A DNA stretch of 64,000 nucleotides, taken from WHTI01 sp963826105 (GTDB lineage: Bacteria > Actinomycetota > CADDZG01 > WHSQ01). Made by a program: the position numbers and the translations under genes. The notes under the pieces are model-generated. The model was not told the DNA's origin, searched no databases, and saw only the letters and a program-made list of their open reading frames with translations. The stretch is from the NCBI GenBank assembly GCA_963826105.1, contig CAWGWA010000013.1, forward strand, positions 310,001 through 374,000, written 5' to 3'. Positions 26,545-34,497 of this stretch are shown one piece after another (position 1 is the first letter of the stretch; each line of letters starts with the position of its first letter).

Positions 26545-27734
26545 ATGGACATCGAGAGGCTGGTGGCCCATCTGGAAGCCGCGATCGTGAGACCGAGAAG
26601 GCGAACTGCGGGTCTCGAGCCGGAGCTGGTCAGCGTTCCGGACGCCAAGACCTGTACGGCGCTCTACGCGAAGCTGAACCGGCTGTCCTCCTTCGGTGTG
26701 ACCGCCTTTGCCCACAAGCAGGATGCCGCCGACCTCGCCCGGGTGACCGGGACCTCGATGGGCAAAGCCAAAGACATGGCGGCGACGAGCGAGGTGCTGG
26801 CGACTTCACGCCCGCTCGATTCTGCCTTGCGCAAGGGCGAGGTGTCCCTCGATCAGGCGACCGAGATCGCTCGAGCCGAAGAGGCTTCCCCGGGTCCGCC
26901 AAGGACCTCCTGAAGATCGCCAAGACCGAGTCGTTCCACGTCCTCAAAGACGAGGCCCGCAGGACCAAGCTCGAAGCCGAACAGCACCGGGGACTGGCCG
27001 AGCGGCAACGGAAGGCTCGTCGAGCGTCGAACCACACCGACGAACTAGGGATGGTCCACATCCACATGGCCCTCGAACCTCACATCGGAACCCCGATCGT
27101 CGCTTGCGCCGAGGCCGAAGCCGAGCGCCTCGTCCGCGCGGCGAAGAAGGCCGGAACCCAGGAAGGCTTCGAGCGGCATCTCGCCGATGCCTACGCCAAC
27201 CTGCTCAAGGGCGTGGGCAAGGGCCGCGCCAAGCGTCCCGAACTGGTGGTGCTCGTCAGCCACGAAGTGGCCAAGCGCGGATGGACCGACGTCCGCAAGG
27301 GCGAGAAGTGCAAGATCCCCGGCGTTGGCCCGGTAGCTCCCGAGGTCGCCAGGGAGATCGCCAAGGACGCGTTCCTCTCGGGAGTGTTCTACGACGGCAA
27401 GGACCTTCGTCAGTTCAAGCGCTGGGGCCGCTACATCCCGGTTGAACTCATCGCTGCCCTCGAGCTGGGCGACGGTCCCGACTTCGACGGCGTCAAATGC
27501 ATCGACTGTGGCAACCGCTTCAAGACGCAGTTCGATCACTTCGACCCGGTCGCCTCAGGAGGTCCCACCTCCAAGTCCAACCTGGGCCCAAGATGCTGGC
27601 CCTGCCACCAAACCAAAACCGCCCGCGACCGCCGAGCCGGAAAGCTGACCCCGAAACCCCCGAGCCCCCCAACGAGACCCGGCGCGAGAACCACCCGCGC
27701 CCGCCGAACATCCAAGACCCCCCAAGCCCCGTAG
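26545..27734 (+). CDS. HNH endonuclease, DUF222/13E12-like (frameshifted)
   Basis: The first 116 codons run from ATG 26545. At the CCCC run 26888-26891 the direct frame ends in a stop 22 bases later, while the next frame continues with SAKDLLKIAKTESF, as one missing C would explain. The repaired protein is about 396 residues: an N-terminal helical DUF222-like part (LSLDQATEIA), a coiled region, and a C-terminal HNH nuclease with CIDCGNRFKTQFDHFDPV, a conserved Asn (SNLGPRCWPCHQTK) and two CxxC zinc pairs, then a basic Pro-rich tail. Such 13E12-repeat proteins are often mobile and SOS-induced in mycobacteria. It sits between serC and serA. Confidence 0.8.
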
Positions 27735-27827
27735 ATAGGATGGAACGAGCCCCCATAGATCGCGCCCGCCGACCGCAACAGGTTCCGGCAACCCGAGCCC
27801 CAGGGAGGCGGAGCGTAGCGCCCCTAG

Positions 27828-27833
27828 TAGCAT
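27828..27833 (+). promoter_or_regulatory. -10 box TAGCAT of leaderless serA promoter
   Basis: TAGCAT, 7 nt before the serA ATG. serA thus appears to have its own promoter rather than depending on serC. Confidence 0.5.
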
Positions 27834-27840
27834 CGCCCCC

Positions 27841-29436
27841 ATGAAAGTCCTTGTTAGCGAGCGTCTGTCGGGGGCGGGCCTCGAGCGCATGCGGGAGCAT
27901 GTTGAGGTCGATGAGCGCCTGGAGCTGACGTCCGAGGAGCTCCGCGACGCGATAGGCGGCTACGACGCCCTGATCGTGCGGTCCGCGACCCAGGTCGATG
28001 CGAGCGTGCTCGAGCGTGCCGAGAACCTGAAGGTCGTCGGCCGGGCGGGGATCGGCCTTGATAACGTCGATGTTGAGGCTGCCACCAAGCTCGGGATCCT
28101 CGTCGTGAACGCTCCTCAGTCCAACATCCTGTCGGCCGCCGAGCACACCATGGCCCTGCTCCTGGCTCAAGCACGGAACATCCCAATGGCCCACTCCTCT
28201 CTCACGGCGGGGAAGTGGGAGCGCGAGAAGTGGGGTGGAGTCGAACTCCACGGGAAGACGCTCGGGATCGTTGGGCTCGGCAAGGTCGGGACCCTGGTCG
28301 CCCAGCGCGCCAGCGCGTTCGGGATGAAGCTCGTCGCGTACGACCCCTACGTTTCCTCCAGCCGCGCCGCTCAGATGGGCGTCATCATGCTGGAAGACGT
28401 TGCGGCGGTGTGTCGGCGTTCGGATTTCCTCACGATCCATCTCCCGCGCACCCCTGAGACCATGGGGATCGTCGGCAAGAAGGAGCTAGAGGCCGCCCAG
28501 CCGGGCATCCGGATCGTCAACACCGCACGCGGCGGACTGATCGACGAAGACGCATTGATCGCGGGTTTGAAGGATGGGCGCATCGCCGGAGCCGCGATCG
28601 ACGTTTTCGAAAAGGAGCCGGTGACCGATCATCCGTTGTTCGGGCTTCCCGGCGTGGTCGTGACGCCTCATCTCGGCGCGAGCACCCAGGAGGCACAGGA
28701 CAAGGCCGGCCTCGCGATCGCCGAACAGGTCCTGCTAGCGCTCCGAGGCGAGTTCGTCCCGTTCGCCGTCAACCTCGACGTCGGCACCGACATCCCGGAT
28801 GCGGTGCGTCCGTACCTGAAGCTTGCCGAGAAGCTCGGCCGGCTCGCGGTCGCACTCGCCGGAGGCGGGATCGAGGGACTGAGGTTCGAGTACCACGGGC
28901 AGATCGCGGAACACGACACGCGTGCCCTGACGCTCTACGGACTCATGGGCGCATTCTCCAAGGTGGTTCACGAACCGGTCACGTTCGTCAACGCTCCGCT
29001 GCTGGCACGCGAGCGTGGGATCTCGGTCGAGGAGTCGAAGTCGAGTCAATCGCTTGACTACGTCAACCTCGTCGAGGTGCGCGCCCAGTGCCAGGGCGAG
29101 ACGGTCTCGGTCGGGGGAGTGCTCGTGGGCAAGAAGGACACCGAGCGGCTCGTTCGGGTCTACGGCTACGAGTTCGACATGTCGTTCGCCCCGACGCTGG
29201 CGTTCTTTCGCTACGAGGACCGGCCCGGCATCATCGGCATCGTCGGTACTCTCCTCGGCGAGGCGGGCGTCAACATCGCCACGATGGAGGTCAGCCGGCA
29301 GAACGAAGGGGGCCAGGCCCTCATGGGGCTGGCCGTGGACTCGCCGATACCTCAAGATGTGTTGGACGACATCAAGAAACGGGCCAAGCTTGAGGACGCC
29401 AGGCTCGTGGTCATGACCGACGAACGCGGAAACTAG
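27841..29436 (+). CDS. serA: D-3-phosphoglycerate dehydrogenase (long form with ASB and ACT domains)
   Basis: 531 residues, the long actinobacterial type. It oxidises 3-phosphoglycerate, the first step of serine synthesis. NAD motif GIVGLGKVG (about 140-148), catalytic His region in VVTPHLGASTQEAQDKAG, and active-site Arg in NTARGGLIDE. An intervening ASB domain (about 320-450) precedes a C-terminal ACT domain (LAFFRYEDRPGIIGIVGTLLGEAGVNIATM), the usual site of serine feedback inhibition. Stop is 23 bp before ilvE. Confidence 0.95.
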   Translation: MKVLVSERLSGAGLERMREHVEVDERLELTSEELRDAIGGYDALIVRSATQVDASVLERAENLKVVGRAGIGLDNVDVEAATKLGILVVNAPQSNILSAAEHTMALLLAQARNIPMAHSSLTAGKWEREKWGGVELHGKTLGIVGLGKVGTLVAQRASAFGMKLVAYDPYVSSSRAAQMGVIMLEDVAAVCRRSDFLTIHLPRTPETMGIVGKKELEAAQPGIRIVNTARGGLIDEDALIAGLKDGRIAGAAIDVFEKEPVTDHPLFGLPGVVVTPHLGASTQEAQDKAGLAIAEQVLLALRGEFVPFAVNLDVGTDIPDAVRPYLKLAEKLGRLAVALAGGGIEGLRFEYHGQIAEHDTRALTLYGLMGAFSKVVHEPVTFVNAPLLARERGISVEESKSSQSLDYVNLVEVRAQCQGETVSVGGVLVGKKDTERLVRVYGYEFDMSFAPTLAFFRYEDRPGIIGIVGTLLGEAGVNIATMEVSRQNEGGQALMGLAVDSPIPQDVLDDIKKRAKLEDARLVVMTDERGN

Positions 29437-29459
29437 AAGCCGAGAGACTAGGAGGGTCC

Positions 29460-30377
29460 ATGCCGATCCAAGCGGTCGACGTGATCTGGATGAACGGAGA
29501 GATGGTCGCGTGGGAAAAGGCGACCGTCCACGTACTCTCTCACGCCCTCCACTACGGGACCGGGGTCTTCGAAGGCATCCGCTGCTACGAGACCCCGAAA
29601 GGTCCTGCCGTCTTCCGGCTCGACGACCACATGAAGCGCCTGGAGAACTCCGCTCGGATCTTCATGATGGACCTTCCGTACACGGCCGATGAGTTGATCG
29701 CAGCGACGCACGAATTGATCAGAGCGAACGGGCTGCAGAGCTGTTACGTGCGTCCGATCGCATTCCGTGGCTACGGAGAGATCGGCGTTAACCCCGAAGC
29801 TAACCCGATCGACGTGGTGATTGCCGTGTGGCCGTGGGGTGCGTATCTCGGAGATGACGCGCTGGAGCACGGTGTGCGCATGACCATCTCGTCGTGGCGC
29901 CGGCACGATCCGAACATCATCCCGCCGGCCGCGAAGGTCACCGGCGCGTACATCAACTCTGTCGCCGCCAAGCAGGAAGCCATCCACAAGGGCTTCGATG
30001 AGGCGATCATGCTGAACACTCAGGGCTATGTGGCGGAGGCAACCGGCGAGAACATCTTCGTGGTCAAGGACGGCGAGATCACAACGCCGGAGTTATCTGC
30101 CGGTGCGTTGAGCGGCATCACGCGAGCTTCGGTGATGACCTTGGCCGCTGACCTCGGCAATCCTGTGAGGGAAACGATGATCTCTCGCTCCGACCTCTAC
30201 ACTGCCGACGAGATCTTCTGCTGCGGTACCGCTGCGGAGGTGACGCCCGTACGCGAGATCGACGGACGCGTGATCGGGAAGCCCGGTCCGGTGACCACGG
30301 AGATCCAGCAGAAGTTCTTCGATGCGGTCAAGGGCGTCGACGAGAAGTACGCCCACTGGCTCGACATCGTTTCCTGA
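29460..30377 (+). CDS. ilvE: branched-chain amino acid aminotransferase
   Basis: 305 residues, PLP fold type IV. Opening IWMNGEMVAWEKATVHVLSHALHYGTGVFEGIR is typical. PLP Lys in AAKVTGAYINS; EATGENIFVV and GITRASVMTLA complete the cofactor site. It makes Leu, Ile and Val from their keto acids. GGAGGG lies 6 nt before ATG 29460. It follows serA by 23 bp and is probably cotranscribed. Convergent with the EAL gene 11 bp away. Confidence 0.92.
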   Translation: MPIQAVDVIWMNGEMVAWEKATVHVLSHALHYGTGVFEGIRCYETPKGPAVFRLDDHMKRLENSARIFMMDLPYTADELIAATHELIRANGLQSCYVRPIAFRGYGEIGVNPEANPIDVVIAVWPWGAYLGDDALEHGVRMTISSWRRHDPNIIPPAAKVTGAYINSVAAKQEAIHKGFDEAIMLNTQGYVAEATGENIFVVKDGEITTPELSAGALSGITRASVMTLAADLGNPVRETMISRSDLYTADEIFCCGTAAEVTPVREIDGRVIGKPGPVTTEIQQKFFDAVKGVDEKYAHWLDIVS

Positions 30378-30388
30378 CGCGAGTCGGT

Positions 30389-31432
30389 TCAGCCAACCTC
30401 GGTATTCAAGCTCGGCTCGTGGAGTAGCGAGCGCGACGCGATCGGAAAGGCCGCGGGTCGGCCCAGGCCGAATCCCTGGCCCAAGGTGATGCCCGCCGCC
30501 AGAGTCCCGAGCATCTCGCCCGAGGTCTCGATGCCCTCAGCGATGACCTGCGTTCCCATGTTCGAGGCGAACCCAGCGAGTGATGTCGCGAGCGCAAGAC
30601 GAGCACGGTCCGTATCGATCGCATGCACGATCGAACGATCCAGCTTGATGAAGTCCGGGCCCAACTCGATGACGTGGGCGAGGCTGGCGAACCCCGAACC
30701 GGTGTCGTCGACCGCGATCCGGATGCCCATACGGCGCATGACTTCGATCCGCGCCCTGATGATCGAGTAGTGGCCCTGCGGGATCGAATCGTGCTCGGTC
30801 AACTCGAGGACGAGCCGTCCAGACATCCCTTTGAGCAGCGATCCTCGCATCGGGATCTCCATGAAGAGACTCGGCGAGATGTTCACGCACATGTAGAGCG
30901 ACGGAGGCAACTGAGGGAGGAGTCTCAATGTGGTCTCGATGACGTACTTCTCGAGCTGGAGACCCATACCCAGCCGGTAGGCCGTCGCGAACCAACTATC
31001 GGGAGGGCTCAGGGGCTCCGCCTTGAACCGGGCCAGTGCTTCGACCCCGTCGGGGAGCCCGGTGCTCAGATCGAAGATCGGTTGGAACACCATCTCGAGG
31101 GAGTCGTCGTCGCCTCGATCCAACAGATCCAGTGTCTGCGTCTTCCTCATCTGATCGAGCGTCATCTCTTCGCTCTCGTCGGCGCTGGTTGTTGGGTTTC
31201 GCAGAGTCAACCCGGCCAGCACGAGACCGAGCGGCGGGATCAGGAACATGACGAGATAGACCAACCACGCACTCGTCGTCTGCGGCGCGAGGTGACCGAC
31301 CTGGATGAAGAGGAAGGAGACGACCGATTCGAGGAGAAGTACGAGTATCAGGATGCGCTCGAGCTCCGAGATCTGGATCAGGGCGCACTGAAGTCGTTGA
31401 CCCAAACGGCCGGTCGTGGACGATCTGCGCAC
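30389..31432 (-). CDS. membrane-anchored EAL-domain c-di-GMP phosphodiesterase
   Basis: 347 residues. Two membrane segments (about 25-45 and 55-80), then an EAL domain from about 110. The catalytic set looks complete: Glu in GVEALARF, Asn in CVNISP, Glu in ELTEHD, the Asp pair in VDDTGSGFA, Lys in FIKLDRS, Glu in AEGIET and Gln in GQGFGLG. It should hydrolyse c-di-GMP to pGpG. No GGDEF, PAS or other sensor is attached, so regulation may come through the membrane part. GTG start 31432 is fixed by GAGGAGG 6 nt upstream. Divergent from gltX. Confidence 0.85.
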   Translation of the reverse strand: MRRSSTTGRLGQRLQCALIQISELERILILVLLLESVVSFLFIQVGHLAPQTTSAWLVYLVMFLIPPLGLVLAGLTLRNPTTSADESEEMTLDQMRKTQTLDLLDRGDDDSLEMVFQPIFDLSTGLPDGVEALARFKAEPLSPPDSWFATAYRLGMGLQLEKYVIETTLRLLPQLPPSLYMCVNISPSLFMEIPMRGSLLKGMSGRLVLELTEHDSIPQGHYSIIRARIEVMRRMGIRIAVDDTGSGFASLAHVIELGPDFIKLDRSIVHAIDTDRARLALATSLAGFASNMGTQVIAEGIETSGEMLGTLAAGITLGQGFGLGRPAAFPIASRSLLHEPSLNTEVG

Positions 31433-31556
31433 CTAGGCCTCCTCAGTCTTTCTTGGAGTTGCGGCAGGTTCCTATTCATTCCGACTCGCGTCCCGCGCAT
31501 ACCAAGCAACAAGCCGGTTAAGTGGTATTCGACGCTCCTCGAGGAAACTCCTTGTG

Positions 31557-31562
31557 TAACCT
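31557..31562 (+). promoter_or_regulatory. -10 box TAACCT of leaderless gltX promoter
   Basis: TAACCT, 6 nt before the gltX ATG. Confidence 0.55.
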
Positions 31563-31568
31563 GCGGCA

Positions 31569-32987
31569 ATGACCGTCCGAACTCGCATCGAACCCGCGCC
31601 TTCCGGCTCGATCCATGTCGGGAATGCCCGAACCGCGTTGTTTTCGTGGGCGTACGCTCGTCATCACGCAGGAAAGTTCGTTCTTCGGATCGCAGATACC
31701 GACGCGAAACGGGTGAATGAGGACAACTACCACGCGGTGCTCGAAGACTTTCGCTGGTTGGGGCTCGATTGGGACGAAGGACCAGAGGTCGGTGGACCCG
31801 CCGGTCCCTACCGCCAGTCGGAGCGGTTCGATATCTATCGCGAGTACGCGGACAAGTTGCTCGACGGCGGGTTCGCCTACCGCTGCTATCTCACCGACGA
31901 AGAGATCGACGCCGAGCGCAAGAGTGCCGACTCCGGGAAGCGACCTCCTAGCTTCCGGAGCACCGAGGCCGACGAGAAGCGGTTCGCCGACGAAGGCAGG
32001 CCGTTCACGGTGAGGGTGATCGTGCCCTCCGAACGAACGATCACGTTCCACGACGAGGTCCTCGGCGACATCTCCACCGACATGGGTAGAACTCCGGACT
32101 TCGTCATCATGCGCAGCGACGGAACGCCGACCTACATGCTCGCAGTAACGGTCGATGACGCGCTGATGGAGATCACTCACATCATCCGCGGTAACGACCT
32201 CATGGCCTCGACCCCACGGCAGCTCTTGATCCGTGAGGCCCTCGGTTTCAAGGAGCCACCCGTCTTTGCCCACCTGCCGATGATCGTGACCGAGGACGGC
32301 AAGCCACTTAGCAAGAGGTGGGGCGACGTCTCGGTTCGTTCCTACCGCGAGAACGGTTTCCTCGCGGACGCCGTGGTCAACTACCTCGCGTTGCTGGGGT
32401 GGTCGCTCGACGAGAGGACCAACATCTTCTCGAGGGACGAACTCGTGTCGAACTTCTCGCTCGAACGAGTGGGGAAGAGCCCGGCCGCATTCGATGTCGA
32501 CAAGCTCGAGTGGGTGAACGGTCACTACATCCGAACTTCGGCCCCCGAGGATCTGATCGATGCGATGGCCGAGGTGTGCGTCGAGCATGGGATCCCCGAT
32601 GCGAACACCCCGGATGGCAAGCGGATCCTCAGCGAGATCGCTCCCCACCTGATCGAGCGGATGAAGCGCCTGACCGAAACCCCGCCCATGGTGAAGTTCC
32701 TCTTCGAAGAAGTAGCTCCGGACGAGAAAGCCGCGGCGACCCTAGAGGGCCAGGGCGACTATCTCGCTGCGGTGGCCGAGAGCCTGCAGGGCATCGAGCC
32801 GTGGACCGCGGCTGCAATCGAAGCGGCGCTGCGGAGTCTGGCCGAGGCCAAGGAACTCAAGCCGAAGAAAGCGTTCCAGCCAATCCGCGCCGCCGTAACG
32901 GGAACACTGGTATCGCCCCCACTGTTCGAATCCCTGGAGATCCTCGGGAAAGAGCGAACCCTGGAGCGCCTCCGCCGAGCCGCCTGA
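31569..32987 (+). CDS. gltX: glutamyl-tRNA synthetase
   Basis: 472 residues, class I synthetase. The HIGH motif appears as SIHVGN (about 14-19) and the KMSKS motif as KPLSKRW. The catalytic Rossmann fold is followed by the helical anticodon-binding domain. Because gatCAB is present, the enzyme is expected to be non-discriminating and to charge both tRNAGlu and tRNAGln with glutamate. Both a tRNA-Gln and a tRNA-Glu gene follow directly downstream. Confidence 0.95.
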   Translation: MTVRTRIEPAPSGSIHVGNARTALFSWAYARHHAGKFVLRIADTDAKRVNEDNYHAVLEDFRWLGLDWDEGPEVGGPAGPYRQSERFDIYREYADKLLDGGFAYRCYLTDEEIDAERKSADSGKRPPSFRSTEADEKRFADEGRPFTVRVIVPSERTITFHDEVLGDISTDMGRTPDFVIMRSDGTPTYMLAVTVDDALMEITHIIRGNDLMASTPRQLLIREALGFKEPPVFAHLPMIVTEDGKPLSKRWGDVSVRSYRENGFLADAVVNYLALLGWSLDERTNIFSRDELVSNFSLERVGKSPAAFDVDKLEWVNGHYIRTSAPEDLIDAMAEVCVEHGIPDANTPDGKRILSEIAPHLIERMKRLTETPPMVKFLFEEVAPDEKAAATLEGQGDYLAAVAESLQGIEPWTAAAIEAALRSLAEAKELKPKKAFQPIRAAVTGTLVSPPLFESLEILGKERTLERLRRAA

Positions 32988-33038
32988 GGCAGGCTGTTAT
33001 CCTCTTTCGGCAGCCAATACCGGCCCGCTGGGAAGTGG

Positions 33039-33110
33039 GATCGAGCACGAGCAGGCCCGTTAGGCGGCAAGGATCCAGAAGCGGGCCGCCTCGGCGGGAC
33101 GCAGAACAGA
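33039..33110 (+). repeat. duplicated hairpin-forming element, copy 1 (before tRNA-Gln)
   Basis: The last 35 bp (33076-33110) are identical to 33340-33374. The preceding ~37 bp are also alignable, differing mainly by single substitutions. Both copies contain a CCGC-CTCG-GCGG hairpin. This copy abuts the 5' end of the tRNA-Gln gene; the other precedes rplS. Confidence 0.75.
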
Positions 33111-33183
33111 TGGGGCGTGGGGTAACCTGGCAGCCCGGCGGTTTCTGGTACCGCTAGTCCTGGTTCGAATCCAGGCGCCCCAG
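33111..33183 (+). tRNA. tRNA-Gln (anticodon CTG)
   Basis: Cloverleaf of 73 nt. Acceptor stem TGGGGCG (33111-33117) pairs with CGCCCCA (33176-33182). Anticodon stem GCGGT/ACCGC with loop TTCTGGT, anticodon CTG at 33145-33147. T arm CCTGG-TTCGAAT-CCAGG. CCA is not encoded. It would be charged with Glu by GltX and amidated by GatCAB. Confidence 0.92.
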
Positions 33184-33218
33184 CTCCGGCGACAGCGCGG
33201 GAAGAAACGGACAAACAG

Positions 33219-33293
33219 GGCCCGGTAGTCTAGTTGGCCAAGGACGTCGCCCTCTCAAGGCGAAGATCACGGGTTCGAATCCCGTCCGGGCTA
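33219..33293 (+). tRNA. tRNA-Glu (anticodon CTC)
   Basis: 75 nt. Acceptor stem GGCCCGG (33219-33225) pairs with CCGGGCT (33286-33292), including a terminal G-U pair. Anticodon stem TCGCC/GGCGA with loop CTCTCAA gives anticodon CTC. T arm ACGGG-TTCGAAT-CCCGT. CCA is not encoded. It lies 35 bp after tRNA-Gln. Confidence 0.92.
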
Positions 33294-33302
33294 CGAATCA
33301 TG

Positions 33303-33374
33303 GATAGAGAACGAGCACGCCCTCCAGGGGGCGAGGACGCAGAAGCGGGCCGCCTCGGCGGGACGCAGAACAGA
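33303..33374 (+). repeat. duplicated hairpin-forming element, copy 2 (rplS leader)
   Basis: Second copy of the element at 33039-33110. It ends 13 nt before the rplS ATG, so it forms the 5' leader of L19. A CGCCC-GGGCG hairpin (about 33319-33334) and the CCGC-CTCG-GCGG hairpin lie in it. The position suggests a possible autoregulatory ribosomal-protein leader, but this is inference. Confidence 0.65.
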
Positions 33375-33387
33375 ATGGGATACCGAG

Positions 33388-33741
33388 ATGAATAAGACGA
33401 TCGATCAAGTAGAGCGGGAGCATCTCCGCGACGACCTGCCGGACTTCCGGCAGGGTGACACCGTGAAGGTCCACGTGCGTGTGGTCGAGGGCGAGCGCGA
33501 GCGCGTCCAGGTCTTCGAGGGGATCGTCATCCGCCGCCGTGGGAGCAAGCTGTCCGAGACGTTCACCGTGCGGAAGATCTCGTTCGGGGTCGGAGTCGAG
33601 CGCACCTTCCCAGTCCACTCTCCTATGATCTCCAAGATCGAGATCGCAGCCCATGGCCAGGTCCGCCGGGCCAAGCTGTACTACCTTCGATCGAGGATCG
33701 GTAAGAAGGCGACCAAGATCAAAGAGCGGCGCCAGGCGTAG
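33388..33741 (+). CDS. rplS: 50S ribosomal protein L19
   Basis: 117 residues. L19 sits at the interface between the subunits. Landmarks: FRQGDTVKVHVRVVEGERERVQVFEGIVI, GVGVERTFPVHSP (the L19 signature region) and the basic C-terminus LYYLRSRIGKKATKIKERR. Its final base overlaps the GTG start of the first lepB gene. The leader carries the duplicated hairpin element. Confidence 0.95.
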   Translation: MNKTIDQVEREHLRDDLPDFRQGDTVKVHVRVVEGERERVQVFEGIVIRRRGSKLSETFTVRKISFGVGVERTFPVHSPMISKIEIAAHGQVRRAKLYYLRSRIGKKATKIKERRQA

Positions 33742-34493
33742 TGAGGGACGTGGACCCGTCGGGCACCGGCACCACCGAACCCGGCGATCGCCCCCGTCGA
33801 GGACCGCCACCTCCACCACCGCCCCCTCCCGCAGCACCCACTGAGGCGCTGTCGGAGGAACCGGCGGAGACGCCATCGGAGCCCACCGCCAAGCGCAAAC
33901 GCCCGTTCTGGGTGGAGCTGCCCCTGTTGGTCGTGATCGCCTTCGTGGTCGCTCTGGTCATCAAGACGTTCCTCCTCCAGGCCTTCTACATCCCGTCGGT
34001 CTCGATGGTGTCGACGCTCCACGTCGGCGACCGGGTCCTGGTCGAGAAGATCAGCTACCGGTTTCACGAGCCACGCCGCGGTGACGTTGTCGTATTCGAA
34101 AGAGATGCGGCCCCCGGCGTCGAGACCGAGGACGACGGCTCTTTCATGACCGGCGTGACCGATGCCTTCAAGGGACTGTTCGGATTCCCCACCGGAGGAG
34201 ACGAGGACTTCATCAAGCGTGTGATCGCGGTCGAGGGAGACTCGATCGAATGCCGCGACGGCGAGGTATTGGTCAATGGCGAGGCGATCGACGAGCCGTA
34301 TCTCGACGAAGGGATCGTGACGTCATCGTTCACCAAGACCGTGATCCCCGACGGGACGATCTTCGTCATGGGGGACAACCGTATGGATTCCCAGGATTCA
34401 CGCAGCTATGGCCCGATACGCGATGGACAAGGTCATCGGGAACGCTTTCGTGATCGTTTGGCCCTTCTCAAACCTCGGTGGGCTTTAACCTGA
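33741..34493 (+). CDS. lepB: signal peptidase I, copy 1 (3' frameshift)
   Basis: Type I signal peptidase with a Pro-rich cytoplasmic N-terminus (run of nine Pro near 23-31), one membrane segment (about 62-82) and the extracytoplasmic catalytic domain. Nucleophile Ser in PSVSMVSTL (family usually SMxPTL, here Ser replaces Pro), general-base Lys in DFIKRVIAVEGD, and box E GDNRMDSQDSRSYGPI. After GPI the frame is wrong. Removing one base near 34419 gives AMDKVIGNAFVIVWPF and SNLGGL, ending at TAA 34486-34488, 248 residues, matching the next gene's tail. GTG start. Confidence 0.88.
   Translation: MRDVDPSGTGTTEPGDRPRRGPPPPPPPPPAAPTEALSEEPAETPSEPTAKRKRPFWVELPLLVVIAFVVALVIKTFLLQAFYIPSVSMVSTLHVGDRVLVEKISYRFHEPRRGDVVVFERDAAPGVETEDDGSFMTGVTDAFKGLFGFPTGGDEDFIKRVIAVEGDSIECRDGEVLVNGEAIDEPYLDEGIVTSSFTKTVIPDGTIFVMGDNRMDSQDSRSYGPIRDGQGHRERFRDRLALLKPRWALT
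34486..34491 (+). promoter_or_regulatory. -10 box TAACCT of leaderless second lepB
   Basis: TAACCT, 6 nt before ATG 34498. Its TAA would be the repaired stop codon of the first lepB. Confidence 0.5.
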
Positions 34494-34497
34494 GGTC

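Noticed and set aside
26888..26910. Programmed frameshift in the HNH gene at CCCCGGG
   Set aside because: No slippery heptamer with a downstream structure was apparent, and several other genes in the window are broken in the same small-indel way.
27520..28440. Long antisense open frames (for example 306 codons opposite serA and the HNH gene)
   Set aside because: They are shadows of high-GC codon bias on the opposite strand, with Arg/Gly-rich text and no family resemblance.
33039..33374. CRISPR-like repeat pair
   Set aside because: Only two copies, separated by two tRNA genes, with no spacer series or cas genes.
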